Positions 34,334 through 43,081 of a DNA stretch of 64,000 nucleotides are shown here, piece by piece (positions within the stretch are counted from its first letter, which is position 1; each line of letters opens with the position of its first letter). Source of the DNA: Defluviitalea saccharophila (lineage in GTDB: Bacteria > Bacillota > Clostridia > Lachnospirales > Defluviitaleaceae). The stretch spans positions 496,001 through 560,000 of the forward strand of contig NZ_CP121687.1 in assembly GCF_038396635.1 (NCBI RefSeq), in the 5' to 3' direction. The notes under the pieces are model-generated. The model did no database searches, was not told where the DNA came from, and was given only the letters and a program-made list of their open reading frames with translations. Position numbers and translations under genes: made by a program.

Positions 34334-34359
34334 AAGACGAAAGAGTTTTCTTTCGTCTT
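34334..34359 (-). terminator. stem-loop between mltG and trmR
   Basis: AAGACGAAAGA, loop GTTT, TCTTTCGTCTT: a perfect 11-bp stem 12 bases after the mltG stop. On the minus strand it is followed by TAATGATTA, a weak U-tract. Likely a partial terminator or processing stem. Confidence 0.6.
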
Positions 34360-34370
34360 AGCAGTTTTCT

Positions 34371-35435
34371 CTAAAATTTTTGATTATATTTTTGTTTTGC
34401 GAGATTATGCTCTTCTCCAGTTTTAGTAAATTCATGTTCACCGGTTTCTTCATCCTTTAAAACAAAATAATAGTAATCATGTTCTTCTGGATAAAGCGCC
34501 GCTTTAATCGATGCTTCCCCTGGATTGCATATTGGTCCTATAGGAAGCCCATTATATAGATAGGTATTATATGGTGAATCTACTTCTAAATCTGTATAAA
34601 GAAGACGATCTTTTCTTTTTCCGAGAGCATACATGACCGTAGAACACATCTGCAAATTCATATTGCTGTCAAGCCGATTATAAATAACGCCTGCGATTTT
34701 TGGGCGTTCTTCGTCTAATTTTGCTTCCTGCTCAATGATAGATGCAATAGTTATGATTTGATCCATACTATAGCCTAATTCTTCGGCTCTATCATAATAC
34801 TCCGGTTTTACAATTTCGTCAAATCTTCTAAGCATTTTGCTAATAATTTCCGATGCTTCTCCATCTTTCCGAATCTCATAAGTATCCGGGAAAAGATAAC
34901 CTTCTAAACGATTGTTTCTTTCGGGAATCATGGAGAAAAAGGCATAATCGTAATGGGTTTCTTTAAGTGCCTCAATAAACTCATCCTTCTTGACAATGTT
35001 TTCATCTTCTAATCTTTGTGCAATTTTTTCAATCGTATAACCTTCAGGTATGGTAAATCTTATGCCTTCAACCTTACTTCCTTCAGATGTCAGTATCTTC
35101 ATGATTTCTTCTTCATCCATACTGGTTGATAAGAGGAAATTTCCTTCTTTGAACTTTCCATCATACTTAAAATATCTGCTTTTTAACTCAAACCATAAGG
35201 CGTTTTTAACCAGCCCTTCTTCCTCCAGTTGCTTGGCAATTTCCTTAGTGGTTGCACCTTTTTGGATGGTTACTTCTACTTCTTTAATACTTTTCGATTG
35301 CGCAGATGGTTGATGGGCAATATCATAAGCATATTTAAAAGCTAGATTACCTATAAAGACACAAGAAAAGATGATTAATACTAAAATACATAGATTGATA
35401 ATACTTTTTGTCAAATGTAAAAGTACTTTTTTCAT
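34371..35435 (-). CDS. mltG: endolytic murein transglycosylase MltG
   Basis: Membrane-anchored lytic transglycosylase that cuts nascent glycan chains. N-terminal membrane helix (about residues 13-34), a LysM-like region (VEVTIQKGATTKEIAKQLEE), then the YceG domain with RLEGYLFPDTYEI, catalytic Glu235 in ITIASIIEQEAK and YNTYLYNGLPIGPICNPGEASI. 354 aa. It has its own promoter upstream and lies before trmR as in Bacillus yrrL-yrrM. Confidence 0.95.
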   Translation of the reverse strand: MKKVLLHLTKSIINLCILVLIIFSCVFIGNLAFKYAYDIAHQPSAQSKSIKEVEVTIQKGATTKEIAKQLEEEGLVKNALWFELKSRYFKYDGKFKEGNFLLSTSMDEEEIMKILTSEGSKVEGIRFTIPEGYTIEKIAQRLEDENIVKKDEFIEALKETHYDYAFFSMIPERNNRLEGYLFPDTYEIRKDGEASEIISKMLRRFDEIVKPEYYDRAEELGYSMDQIITIASIIEQEAKLDEERPKIAGVIYNRLDSNMNLQMCSTVMYALGKRKDRLLYTDLEVDSPYNTYLYNGLPIGPICNPGEASIKAALYPEEHDYYYFVLKDEETGEHEFTKTGEEHNLAKQKYNQKF

Positions 35436-35467
35436 TTTTCCACCCTATTCTGATTAAATCTATAATA

Positions 35468-35495
35468 ATTATACAACATTTATTACATTAATCAA
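35468..35495 (-). promoter_or_regulatory. SigA promoter for mltG
   Basis: Minus strand TTGATT, 16-base spacer, TATAAT, about 33 bases before the mltG ATG and just after the ylbF terminator. Perfect -10, reasonable -35. Confidence 0.68.
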
Positions 35496-35516
35496 CTTAA
35501 AGCTATAAGAATATTT

Positions 35517-35545
35517 AAAAAGGACACATGTAATCATGTATCCTT
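35517..35545 (-). terminator. terminator after ylbF
   Basis: Minus strand AAGGATACATG, loop ATTA, CATGTGTCCTTTTT: an 11-bp stem with one G-T pair and a T-run, 18 bases past the ylbF stop. Confidence 0.88.
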
Positions 35546-35562
35546 ATAATAAAAATATATTT

Positions 35563-35916
35563 TTAATATGGATCTATAAAGTCCAAATTAAAATCTATAG
35601 ACTCACTAATATTCTTATAAATCTCAAGGATCATTTGACTTAAATCAATTTCTGCTTGAATAAAAGAAGAAATATCTGAATCCATCACCAAGGATGAATA
35701 CATATCTTGTAAAACTTTAAAATATTCATGTGAAGGAGTGGAGTGATTTAAATTTTGTGCTTCTAACTTAAATCTTTGACGTCTAAACTCATTTAATTTC
35801 TTCATTGCTTCTTCATCTTGTTCTAATTTTGATTGTAAGTCTTTATAGGCCTTATATTGATCACTTTCATGTATTGCATTTATAAGTATATGAACTGCTT
35901 CATTAACATTCGCCAT
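35563..35916 (-). CDS. ylbF: YlbF/YmcA family protein
   Basis: 117-residue helical protein of the YlbF/YmcA (DUF964) family. In Bacillus YlbF, YmcA and YaaT form the Y-complex that modulates RNase Y-dependent mRNA maturation, competence and biofilm. Seen: AVHILINAIHESDQYKAYKDL and a C-terminal VMDSDISSFIQAEIDLSQMI. It lies 21 bases after the RNase J gene, which supports a link to RNA decay; the specific paralogue (YlbF or YmcA) is not certain. Confidence 0.82.
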   Translation of the reverse strand: MANVNEAVHILINAIHESDQYKAYKDLQSKLEQDEEAMKKLNEFRRQRFKLEAQNLNHSTPSHEYFKVLQDMYSSLVMDSDISSFIQAEIDLSQMILEIYKNISESIDFNLDFIDPY

Positions 35917-35937
35917 TATCGTAGCCCCCTACTTTTA

Positions 35938-37599
35938 TTAAACCTCCATAATAATAGGTAATATCATAGGACTTCTCTTTGTCTGCTGCCACAAATAATC
36001 TCTAAGTGTATCTTTAATTAAACTTTTTATTTGTGACCATTCTGTAATTTGCCTTTGTTCGCACTGATTTAAAGACTGTTTTACTACATTTCTCGCTTCA
36101 TCCATGAGATTTTCAGATTCTCTGACATAAACAAAGCCTCTGGAAATGATATCCGGTCCAGAAATCACCGTATTGGATGCCTTATCTATAGTAACCACTA
36201 CAACCAATAATCCGTCTTGGGATAAATGTCTTCGATCACGTAGAACAATGTTGCCTACGTCCCCTACTCCCAATCCGTCTACCAAAATTTGTCCGGACGG
36301 AACGGTTCCTGTTACCTTGGATGAATCCTTGGTTAATTCCAGAACATCTCCATTGGAAAGGATATGGATATTTTCCTTTGGCATACCTAACATCATAGCC
36401 AATTCGGCATGATGCTTCAAATGTCTATATTCTCCATGGACAGGAATGAAGAATTTAGGTTTTACTAAGCTGTGAAGCAATTTTAATTCTTCTTGACATG
36501 CATGTCCTGAAACATGGGCGTCTTCATAAACTACATCGGCACCTTTACGGAACAGCTCATTAATTACCTTGGAAACAGTTTTTTCATTTCCAGGAATCGG
36601 AGAAGAACTTAATATAATCTTATCCCCCGGTTTAACTTCCAATTGTCTATGATCGGAGGTCGCAATTCTAGATAATGCAGCCATAGGTTCTCCCTGGCTT
36701 CCAGTCATAATAATAACAATTTGATCGTCATTGTATTTCTTGATCTCAGAGAGTTCAATAAGAGTATTCGCTGGTATATCTAAATAGCCCAACTCACTGG
36801 CTGTTTTTACTACATTCACCATACTTCTTCCAATCACTGCAACTTTTCTGTCGTGTTTGTATGCAGCATTAATGATTTGCTGAACTCTATCCACATTGGA
36901 TGCAAAGGTAGCTACCATTATGCGGTGATTGTCTACTTCAGCAAAAATTTCTTCTAAAGCGTTCCCAACCGTTCTTTCAGACATTGTATACCCTTTTCTT
37001 TCAGCATTGGTACTGTCTGCAAGTAATGCTAGTACCCCTTTACTTCCTAAGACTGCAAAACGCTGCAAGTCAATGGCATTTCCGTTGATAGGCGTATAAT
37101 CCACTTTAAAGTCACCTGAATGAATGACAACTCCTATCGGGGTGTGTATTGCCAGTGCCACTGCATCAGAAATACTATGATTGGTTCTGATAAACTCAAT
37201 CTTAAAGGGATCTAAATCGATTGTCTCTCCGGTAGATACGCAATGTCTTTTTACAGTACGAAGTAAATTATGTTCTTTTAATTTATTCTCAACCAAACCG
37301 ATTGTCAGCTTTGTTCCATAAATAGGAACGTTTAATTCTTTCAGAAAATAGGGCAGTGCTCCTATGTGGTCTTCATGTCCATGGGTTAGAATCATACCTT
37401 TTATTTTTTCAGCATTCTTTTTTAAATAGGTTATGTCCGGTATTACCAAATCAATCCCCAACATTTCGTCTTCAGGGAATGCCAAACCGCAATCTATAAC
37501 AATAATATTTTCGTTATATTCAAAAACGGTAATATTTTTACCGATTTCCCCTAGCCCCCCTAATGGAATAATTTTTAATTTTGATTTCTTAGTTGCCAA
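35938..37599 (-). CDS. rnj: ribonuclease J
   Basis: Metallo-beta-lactamase/beta-CASP RNase with 5'-3' exo- and endonuclease activity in mRNA decay. Metal motif ILTHGHEDHIGALPY, HSGDFKVDY, beta-CASP motifs including MVATFASNVDRVQQI and GSQGEPMAALSRIA, and PVHGEYRHLKHHAELA. 553 aa. TTG start with GGAGGTG upstream. Only one RNase J gene is visible here. Confidence 0.96.
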   Translation of the reverse strand: MATKKSKLKIIPLGGLGEIGKNITVFEYNENIIVIDCGLAFPEDEMLGIDLVIPDITYLKKNAEKIKGMILTHGHEDHIGALPYFLKELNVPIYGTKLTIGLVENKLKEHNLLRTVKRHCVSTGETIDLDPFKIEFIRTNHSISDAVALAIHTPIGVVIHSGDFKVDYTPINGNAIDLQRFAVLGSKGVLALLADSTNAERKGYTMSERTVGNALEEIFAEVDNHRIMVATFASNVDRVQQIINAAYKHDRKVAVIGRSMVNVVKTASELGYLDIPANTLIELSEIKKYNDDQIVIIMTGSQGEPMAALSRIATSDHRQLEVKPGDKIILSSSPIPGNEKTVSKVINELFRKGADVVYEDAHVSGHACQEELKLLHSLVKPKFFIPVHGEYRHLKHHAELAMMLGMPKENIHILSNGDVLELTKDSSKVTGTVPSGQILVDGLGVGDVGNIVLRDRRHLSQDGLLVVVVTIDKASNTVISGPDIISRGFVYVRESENLMDEARNVVKQSLNQCEQRQITEWSQIKSLIKDTLRDYLWQQTKRSPMILPIIMEV

Positions 37600-37727
37600 A
37601 ACTACACCTCCATTGAATTTATGTAAAAATTTAGCATTTTATAGGCAATATACTCTATTTATAATTCATATCATCGTTTATTATATATTTTTGCCAAAAA
37701 AAATTATCTTATTTATGAGATTCGTAA

Positions 37728-38174
37728 TTATTCTGAAGGCTTCATACATTTTGAACAAATTCCATAAAATTTTACTTTATGGTTTCTGATCTTAAAGATA
37801 TAATTTTTTTCTATCTGTTCTTCCAAACCTTCTAAAAGGTCTTCTTCGACCTCAATGACTTTTCCGCAAGACTCGCATATTAAATGATGGTGATGATGGT
37901 CCTCTTCACTGGAACTTAACTCATATCTGCTGCATCCATCATCAAAATTTAATTTATCTACAATTTTTATTTCTTCAAATAATTGCACAGTTCTATATAC
38001 CGTTGCTAACCCAATTTCCGGACAAGTCTTCCTTACATATTCATATATTTCTTCAGTACTTAAATGTTCTCCGCTGTGTTCATTTAAAATATCCAATACA
38101 GCGCGCCTTTGTGTTGTTAATTTACATCCCTTTTCTTTTAACAACTCTTTAAAATCTATTCCCTTCATATTCAT
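37728..38174 (-). CDS. fur: Fur-family metal-dependent repressor
   Basis: 148 aa: winged helix (about residues 8-85; KLTTQRRAVLDILNEHSGEH, IGLATVYRTVQLFEE) and a dimer/metal domain with a five-histidine run (EDHHHHHLICESCGKVIE) and two zinc CxxC pairs (CESC, CSKC). A glutamate, not aspartate, after the CGKVI motif argues for Fur or Zur over the peroxide sensor PerR. Strong SigA promoter upstream. Two ATGs six bases apart share GGAGGGG. Which metal it senses is not decided. Confidence 0.9.
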   Translation of the reverse strand: MNMKGIDFKELLKEKGCKLTTQRRAVLDILNEHSGEHLSTEEIYEYVRKTCPEIGLATVYRTVQLFEEIKIVDKLNFDDGCSRYELSSSEEDHHHHHLICESCGKVIEVEEDLLEGLEEQIEKNYIFKIRNHKVKFYGICSKCMKPSE

Positions 38175-38243
38175 CCAGGCCCCTCCAATGAAAAGAATTA
38201 TTTACTTCTTCATAATATTGCCAATCCTGCAACCAATATTAAT

Positions 38244-38272
38244 AGTATATTATTAAAAGTAGATTTTGTCAA
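38244..38272 (-). promoter_or_regulatory. SigA promoter for fur
   Basis: Minus strand TTGACA (perfect), 17-base spacer, TATACT. It lies in the 114-base gap between the DUF1292 gene and fur. No clear Fur box is seen over it. Confidence 0.82.
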
Positions 38273-38288
38273 TTGATATCCAATATCA

Positions 38289-38564
38289 TTAAAAATCAAT
38301 GTCGTAATCATTGTCGGCGTCTATGAAATATTGAGCTGCTCTAACCAATTCCTCTTCATCGTCAATCAGTTGATACACCGCTTCGTCATCATTTTCACTG
38401 ATATCTTTTAATATAAGGGCTTCATCTTCGTCCCCTTCTTCCTCAACCGGCACCACTAATATATAACGTTCTCCATCTTCTTCTACGGCATCGATAATTT
38501 CGAACTCTACTTCTTCTCCTGTTTCATCGTCTGTTAAAAAAATTGTGTTATTCATTTCTTTCAT
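38289..38564 (-). CDS. DUF1292 (YrzB-like) acidic protein
   Basis: 91 aa and very acidic, with FLTDDETGEEVEFEIIDAVE at the start, typical of DUF1292/YrzB. The family has no known function but is almost always beside ruvX and ireB in Firmicutes, as here. GGAGG six bases before ATG. Confidence 0.9.
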   Translation of the reverse strand: MKEMNNTIFLTDDETGEEVEFEIIDAVEEDGERYILVVPVEEEGDEDEALILKDISENDDEAVYQLIDDEEELVRAAQYFIDADNDYDIDF

Positions 38565-38579
38565 AATAATCCTCCATTC

Positions 38580-38999
38580 TTAATTTTTACTATCCAAATA
38601 TCCTTGCAATATATAAACAGCAGCCATCTTATCAATTACTTTTTTTCTTTTATTTCTGCTTATATCTGCTTCCAATAGGATGTTTTCTGCTGCTTTGGTA
38701 CTTAATCGTTCATCCCATAAAATGACTTCAAGAGAAAACTGCTTTTCAAGCTTTTCCTTGAATGCCAGAGTTTTTTCTGCTCGAGGACCTAATGTATTAT
38801 TCATATTTTTAGGAAGTCCGAGGACGATTTTTTCGACATTATACTGATCAATTAAGACCTTGATCCTCTCCATACTTTCTTTAAGGTTATTTTCATCTTT
38901 TCTACGGATAATTTCTACCCCTTGGGCTGTCCAGCCAAAAGGATCACTCACTGCAATGCCAATGGTCTTTTCACCGTAGTCCATACCCATAATTCGCAA
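38580..38999 (-). CDS. ruvX: RuvX/YqgF family Holliday junction resolvase-like nuclease
   Basis: RNase H-fold protein: [16 protein letters not shown] (first catalytic Asp), [13 protein letters not shown], and [11 protein letters not shown] with the Asp/Glu pair. In bacteria this family processes pre-16S rRNA or resolves junctions. I start at TTG 38999 ([11 protein letters not shown]) with AGGAG eight bases upstream; longer in-frame versions overlap the upstream gene. 139 aa. Confidence 0.93.
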   Translation of the reverse strand: MRIMGMDYGEKTIGIAVSDPFGWTAQGVEIIRRKDENNLKESMERIKVLIDQYNVEKIVLGLPKNMNNTLGPRAEKTLAFKEKLEKQFSLEVILWDERLSTKAAENILLEADISRNKRKKVIDKMAAVYILQGYLDSKN

Positions 39000-39026
39000 A
39001 CTTTTGTCTCCTCTCAACATACACAA

Positions 39027-40829
39027 CTATTCATTCTGATTATATACGTACAAATACGGAAATACAAGATATATCATGCAGGTTGCACTCATTACTATGC
39101 CTGAATCGTTAAAAAGAACAGCTCCACTCATAGCACCGATAAAAGAAGGGCCTACTTTTTTTATTATTGGATGATCGGTATCGAAATAGAGCCCCAAGAT
39201 AATCAAAGCCGTTAATAAGAACTTTGACCACATGGAATACTTAATCAACTGCAGATTCATAATAAGCTTTCTTTTTAAAACTTCAACAATATAATAAAAA
39301 TTGCCGTTTATAAATTGTGATATTGTCTGCCCTAAATGGGATTGTTCTTCAATAAAATAATAGTCTATTGTAATCCAGAGGACTCCAGATAAAAATAGAG
39401 CAAATAAAATTGAATAGTTGATGTATTTTTTCTTTTTATTCATGTAGTGATGGGTACAAAATAAAAGCATTCCAAATAAAGCGGCAAGCATTCCTCCAAA
39501 ATTTGCTCCCCATAAAGACATACCTAATAATAATATGAAAAAAAGTTGTAAACTCATGGAAACAGTTTTAAAATTGCGGAAATCACCAACAGAATATAAA
39601 AATAAATATAGATTTCCTATTATAATTCCGGCATATTCATTTCCGATGCCATAAAATCTGGCACCAATAACAGGATCATACCCTAGCATCGAATTTCTCA
39701 TCAATGGAGAACCAAATAGGGTATCCAATGCTAGTATAATTAAAATTGTACCAGAAGTCACTTGTAAAACTTTTTTATAGGAGGATATTTGAAAACCTAT
39801 ATAAAAAATACTCGATACAACAATGAAATAACTGAGTATCATAAAGAGGACATTGTTAAAATGGATCATCAATAAAATAGGGCTCCACAAAACTGATAAT
39901 AGGATGGAATGATATAGTTTTTTAACTCGAAGCCTGTCAATACGATCAATGAAACTAAAGAGTATTATAAGCAGGATTAACAATAAAGTATAATTTTTAA
40001 TGACCGGTGAACGTAATGAATTCATATTCCTGATTTTTTCTAAATCTCTCATCATTACAGAAAACGCATTGTTATTAGGATGAATTTTTATCCCGTTACT
40101 AAACATACCATTATGATCAATTCCCAATTGATTAAGTATTGTCGGAGCAATATCCAAACTTGTGATGATTCCTAGTCTTCTTGTGGTATCTGCACTAACT
40201 AGTCCCGGCTGCGGATTTCTGCTATCATAAAATAAAAATGGTGTTAAATCCGAGCTGTTTTCCCTATTATATGGGCAGAATAAGTAAAGCTGCACTGAAT
40301 TCTGATTGATAAAATTCAGTAAAAAACTCTGATTTTCAACTGTATGATACAAATCCATATCAATTAATATAATATCAGCCTTTTGTAAAATGTCTACATT
40401 GTCTTCTGAATATAATTCAATAAAATCCTTAGCTTCATATGTAATTTCTCCAGAAGCATTTTCAATTATTTTTTTTGTATCTGGATCATCAGAAAAAATG
40501 GCTGTAGAAAAATTCGATTGGCTCAGCAAATCCCCCAATCCATTTTCTACAGCCCCCATATCATTTATCTCGTAATAACTCCATCGTCTTCCTGCATTGA
40601 TTGTACCGTAGTACTCAATTTCTCTATTTCTATGGTTCGTTCTGATGTTCATAGAACCTACTACACTTTTTGAAACCAATGACGATACTAATGGAGAGTT
40701 AATCAAATCATTCCACGAACTCTGAGATGAAATTAACAGTATAATCTTATTTTCCGCTCCATATAAATTCATTGGCATAATCAAGCATGCCAGAAAAGTC
40801 AGAAAACAAATTCCTATTCTCTTGTACAT
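39027..40829 (-). CDS. uncharacterised membrane protein with alkaline-phosphatase-like ectodomain
   Basis: 600 aa, not assigned to a characterised family. A signal peptide (about 1-24) is followed by an extracytoplasmic domain of about 250 residues containing IITSLDIAPTILNQLGI, the C-terminal hallmark of alkaline phosphatase/sulfatase-fold proteins, though I cannot find a full set of metal ligands. From about residue 275 there are roughly ten membrane helices with a conserved-looking GYDPVIGARFYGIGNEYAGI. Inserted between ireB and ruvX. Possibly a glycolipid or cell-wall phosphotransferase relative; speculative. Confidence 0.65.
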   Translation of the reverse strand: MYKRIGICFLTFLACLIMPMNLYGAENKIILLISSQSSWNDLINSPLVSSLVSKSVVGSMNIRTNHRNREIEYYGTINAGRRWSYYEINDMGAVENGLGDLLSQSNFSTAIFSDDPDTKKIIENASGEITYEAKDFIELYSEDNVDILQKADIILIDMDLYHTVENQSFLLNFINQNSVQLYLFCPYNRENSSDLTPFLFYDSRNPQPGLVSADTTRRLGIITSLDIAPTILNQLGIDHNGMFSNGIKIHPNNNAFSVMMRDLEKIRNMNSLRSPVIKNYTLLLILLIILFSFIDRIDRLRVKKLYHSILLSVLWSPILLMIHFNNVLFMILSYFIVVSSIFYIGFQISSYKKVLQVTSGTILIILALDTLFGSPLMRNSMLGYDPVIGARFYGIGNEYAGIIIGNLYLFLYSVGDFRNFKTVSMSLQLFFILLLGMSLWGANFGGMLAALFGMLLFCTHHYMNKKKKYINYSILFALFLSGVLWITIDYYFIEEQSHLGQTISQFINGNFYYIVEVLKRKLIMNLQLIKYSMWSKFLLTALIILGLYFDTDHPIIKKVGPSFIGAMSGAVLFNDSGIVMSATCMIYLVFPYLYVYNQNE

Positions 40830-40843
40830 TTAACAAGTACTCC

Positions 40844-41098
40844 TTATTTTTGCTCAAGATAATTTTTCACCAATTCTTCAAGCAATTCGTCCCTTTCTAA
40901 CTTTCGAATCATGCTTCTTGCATTATTATAACTTGTGATATAAGTTGGATCTCCTGATAAGATATAGCCCACAATTTGATTAACAGGATTATAGCCCTTT
41001 TCTTTTAAAGCTGCATAAACACTCAATAAAATATTTTGTATTTCATTCACATCTTCTTTATCTACATTGAATTGAACAGTTTCATTAAATTGATTCAT
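40844..41098 (-). CDS. ireB: IreB family regulatory phosphoprotein
   Basis: 84 aa, UPF0297/Ire[21 protein letters not shown], then [32 protein letters not shown], the family signature. In Enterococcus IreB is a substrate of the Ser/Thr kinase IreK on N-terminal threonines and influences cephalosporin tolerance; a Thr is at position 7 here. Normally alaS-ireB-ruvX; here mtaB precedes it. Preceded by a 209-base leader region with a dyad. Confidence 0.93.
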   Translation of the reverse strand: MNQFNETVQFNVDKEDVNEIQNILLSVYAALKEKGYNPVNQIVGYILSGDPTYITSYNNARSMIRKLERDELLEELVKNYLEQK

Positions 41099-41197
41099 AA
41101 TTTCACTCTCCCATAATATCTACATTACAAAATATAGAGAAAGATTAAATAAAATAATTTACATTGATACATAAAGCCCTTTCTCTTAAATAGACTG

Positions 41198-41234
41198 GTG
41201 ACAAACGTCAAACGATGACGATCTACAAAGTCAC
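41198..41234 (-). other. nested inverted repeats in the ireB leader region
   Basis: Outer arms GTGAC (41198-41202) and GTCAC (41230-41234), inner arms CGTCA (41206-41210) and TGACG (41216-41220). Together a compound stem of moderate stability upstream of ireB. Could be an RNA leader element or a divided operator; no known riboswitch class recognised. Confidence 0.4.
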
Positions 41235-41307
41235 TTTCTATAATATATCTATATGATAATACAAAATATTTCTTTATGCAAATCAAAATTGATTTTTATT
41301 TCTGGAT

Positions 41308-42618
41308 TTAAATAGAACTATTAATATCCCCTATCAATGTGTCATTTTTAACTTCTTTAATTTTTACCTTAAGAATTTCATTTTCTATGTTTTCTTTTGA
41401 AAATGCGGTCACTTTCAAATAATTGGGGGTATATCCTTCATATGAATCTTTTTGATTGTCTACCGGATTCTCGAATAAAACCTCTAAAGTCTTTCCAACT
41501 TGTTTGGATAAAAAGCTTTTCTGCATTTCTTCTCCCAAAAGAATCATTTGATGACTTCTTTCATCTTTAATTTCAGGGCTGATTTGATTGGGCATTTTGG
41601 CAGCGGGCGTTCCTTTTCTTGGAGAATATTTAAAAACATGAATTTGAGCAAATCCTATTTCCTTTACAAAGTCATAGGATTGTTTAAATTCTTCTTCAGT
41701 TTCTCCGGGAAAACCAACTATGACATCTGTGGTAAAGGCAATATCTTCAATGTTTTCTCTTAATAACTCAACTGCCTTTTTGTATTTTTGGGTATCGTAT
41801 TTTCTGTTCATTCTTTTTAGAGTGGTATCACATCCGCTTTGTAAGGATAAATGAAAATGAGGACATATTTTAGGAAGACCTTTTATTCGCTTTACAAATT
41901 CTTCAGTAATAATAGAAGGTTCAATGGAGCTTAGCCGAATCCTTTCTAATCCATCTATAGTATGCACCATTTCAATTATTTTTAGTAAATCCATATCTTC
42001 TAAGTCTTTTCCATATGAAGCGACATGTATTCCAGTCAGCACAATTTCTTTGAAGCCGTTATTTACCAAACCTTGTACTTCTTTCATTATATTCTCCGGT
42101 TGCCGGCTTCTAATAGGCCCTCTGGCATAAGGAATAATACAATAAGTACAGTATTGATTGCAGCCCTCTTGAATCTTTAAATAGGCACGGGTTCTTCCTT
42201 CCAATTGATGCACCGATAATTCTTCAAACGTTTTTACGTTCATAATATTATCCACTGCACTAATCATATTTTGTTCTTCTTCATATTTACGAATTAACTC
42301 AATAATTTTAGATCTCTGATCCGTTCCAACGATAATATTAACCCCTTCAATCGCCTGAACTTCCTCAGGAGCTGTCTGAACATAACATCCCACAACAGCT
42401 ACAATTGAATTGGGATTAATCTTCTTGGCTCTTCTGATCATTTGCCTGGATTTTCTATCACCCAGATTGGTTACAGTACATGTATTAATGACATAAACGT
42501 CTGCATATTCATCAAAAGAAACAATATCGTAATGATCGTTCTTAAACAGTTCAATCATTGCTTCTGTTTCATATTGATTGACTTTACATCCTAATGTATA
42601 AAAAGCTGCCTTTGCCAT
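41308..42618 (-). CDS. mtaB: tRNA t6A37 methylthiotransferase MtaB
   Basis: Radical SAM methylthiotransferase making ms2t6A37 in ANN-decoding tRNAs. N-terminal UPF0004 domain with cluster cysteines (LGCKVNQYE, NTCTVT, VGCYV), radical SAM CNQYCTYC (Cys153/157/160) with IIPYARG, and C-terminal TRAM region (about 370-436). 436 aa. The GCKVNQ form matches MtaB, not MiaB (GCQMN). GAGGTGA before the ATG. Divergent from the HPr-like gene. Confidence 0.95.
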   Translation of the reverse strand: MAKAAFYTLGCKVNQYETEAMIELFKNDHYDIVSFDEYADVYVINTCTVTNLGDRKSRQMIRRAKKINPNSIVAVVGCYVQTAPEEVQAIEGVNIIVGTDQRSKIIELIRKYEEEQNMISAVDNIMNVKTFEELSVHQLEGRTRAYLKIQEGCNQYCTYCIIPYARGPIRSRQPENIMKEVQGLVNNGFKEIVLTGIHVASYGKDLEDMDLLKIIEMVHTIDGLERIRLSSIEPSIITEEFVKRIKGLPKICPHFHLSLQSGCDTTLKRMNRKYDTQKYKKAVELLRENIEDIAFTTDVIVGFPGETEEEFKQSYDFVKEIGFAQIHVFKYSPRKGTPAAKMPNQISPEIKDERSHQMILLGEEMQKSFLSKQVGKTLEVLFENPVDNQKDSYEGYTPNYLKVTAFSKENIENEILKVKIKEVKNDTLIGDINSSI

Positions 42619-42735
42619 TGCTTCACCTCATGTTATAAATATTATGATTCTTTGATATCTATGATATACCAAAACATTCCATTAAATAAACAACTTAAAT
42701 CTTATTTATCTGTGATTTATTGTTACTCTCGATAA

Positions 42736-42764
42736 TTGACAAAAATATGTTATAGAATTACTAT
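42736..42764 (+). promoter_or_regulatory. SigA promoter for the HPr-like gene
   Basis: Plus strand TTGACA (perfect), 17-base spacer, TACTAT. Transcript would start about 45 bases before the ATG at 42818. The opposite strand of this gap must also carry the mtaB promoter, which I could not place with confidence. Confidence 0.65.
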
Positions 42765-42817
42765 GATAATAGGATAATAATTAATAAACATATATTCTTA
42801 ATTTGGAGGTATACAAT

Positions 42818-43054
42818 ATGAAATCAATTACACTTTCTTTAAATTCGATTGAAAAGGTTAAAAAATTCGTAAATATTATTGGAAGATATGATGGTGACTT
42901 TGACTTGTCTTCAGGGAGATATAAAGTTGATGCAAAATCCATCATGGGGATCTTTAGCTTAGATTTAAGTTCTCCTCTTAAATTAGACATCCATAACGAT
43001 GAGCTAGCGGAAGAAGTCATTGCAGAAATTCAAAACTATATAGAACAGCAATAA
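42818..43054 (+). CDS. HPr-like protein lacking the active-site histidine
   Basis: 78 aa, HPr fold: beta-alpha-beta N-terminus ITLSLNSIEKVKKFVNII, then VDAKSIMGIFSLDLSSPLKL, which matches the HPr Ser46 region (KSIMG), and a C-terminal helix. The GLHARPA loop with the phosphorylated His15 is absent, so PEP-dependent phosphotransfer is not expected. ATG 42818 follows GGAGGT at good distance. Own promoter and terminator, opposite in strand to all neighbours. Possibly a regulatory paralogue phosphorylated only on serine. Confidence 0.82.
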   Translation: MKSITLSLNSIEKVKKFVNIIGRYDGDFDLSSGRYKVDAKSIMGIFSLDLSSPLKLDIHNDELAEEVIAEIQNYIEQQ

Positions 43055-43057
43055 GCA

Positions 43058-43081
43058 ATCCACTCTTAAGAGTGGATTTTT
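43058..43081 (+). terminator. terminator of the HPr-like gene
   Basis: ATCCACTC, loop TTAA, GAGTGGAT followed by TTTT on the plus strand. It overlaps the thiI stop on the other strand and may stop both converging transcripts. Confidence 0.92.

Noticed and set aside
37600-37727. SigA promoter for RNase J
   Set aside because: Several A/T-rich -10-like sites exist but none with an acceptable -35 at proper spacing, so no position is claimed.
41099-41307. T-box or known riboswitch before ireB
   Set aside because: No T-box sequence, specifier-loop structure or recognised aptamer core; the stems are short.
42781-43020. 79-codon minus-strand frame opposite the HPr-like gene
   Set aside because: The plus-strand gene has promoter, ribosome site, HPr-like sequence and terminator; the antisense frame has none.
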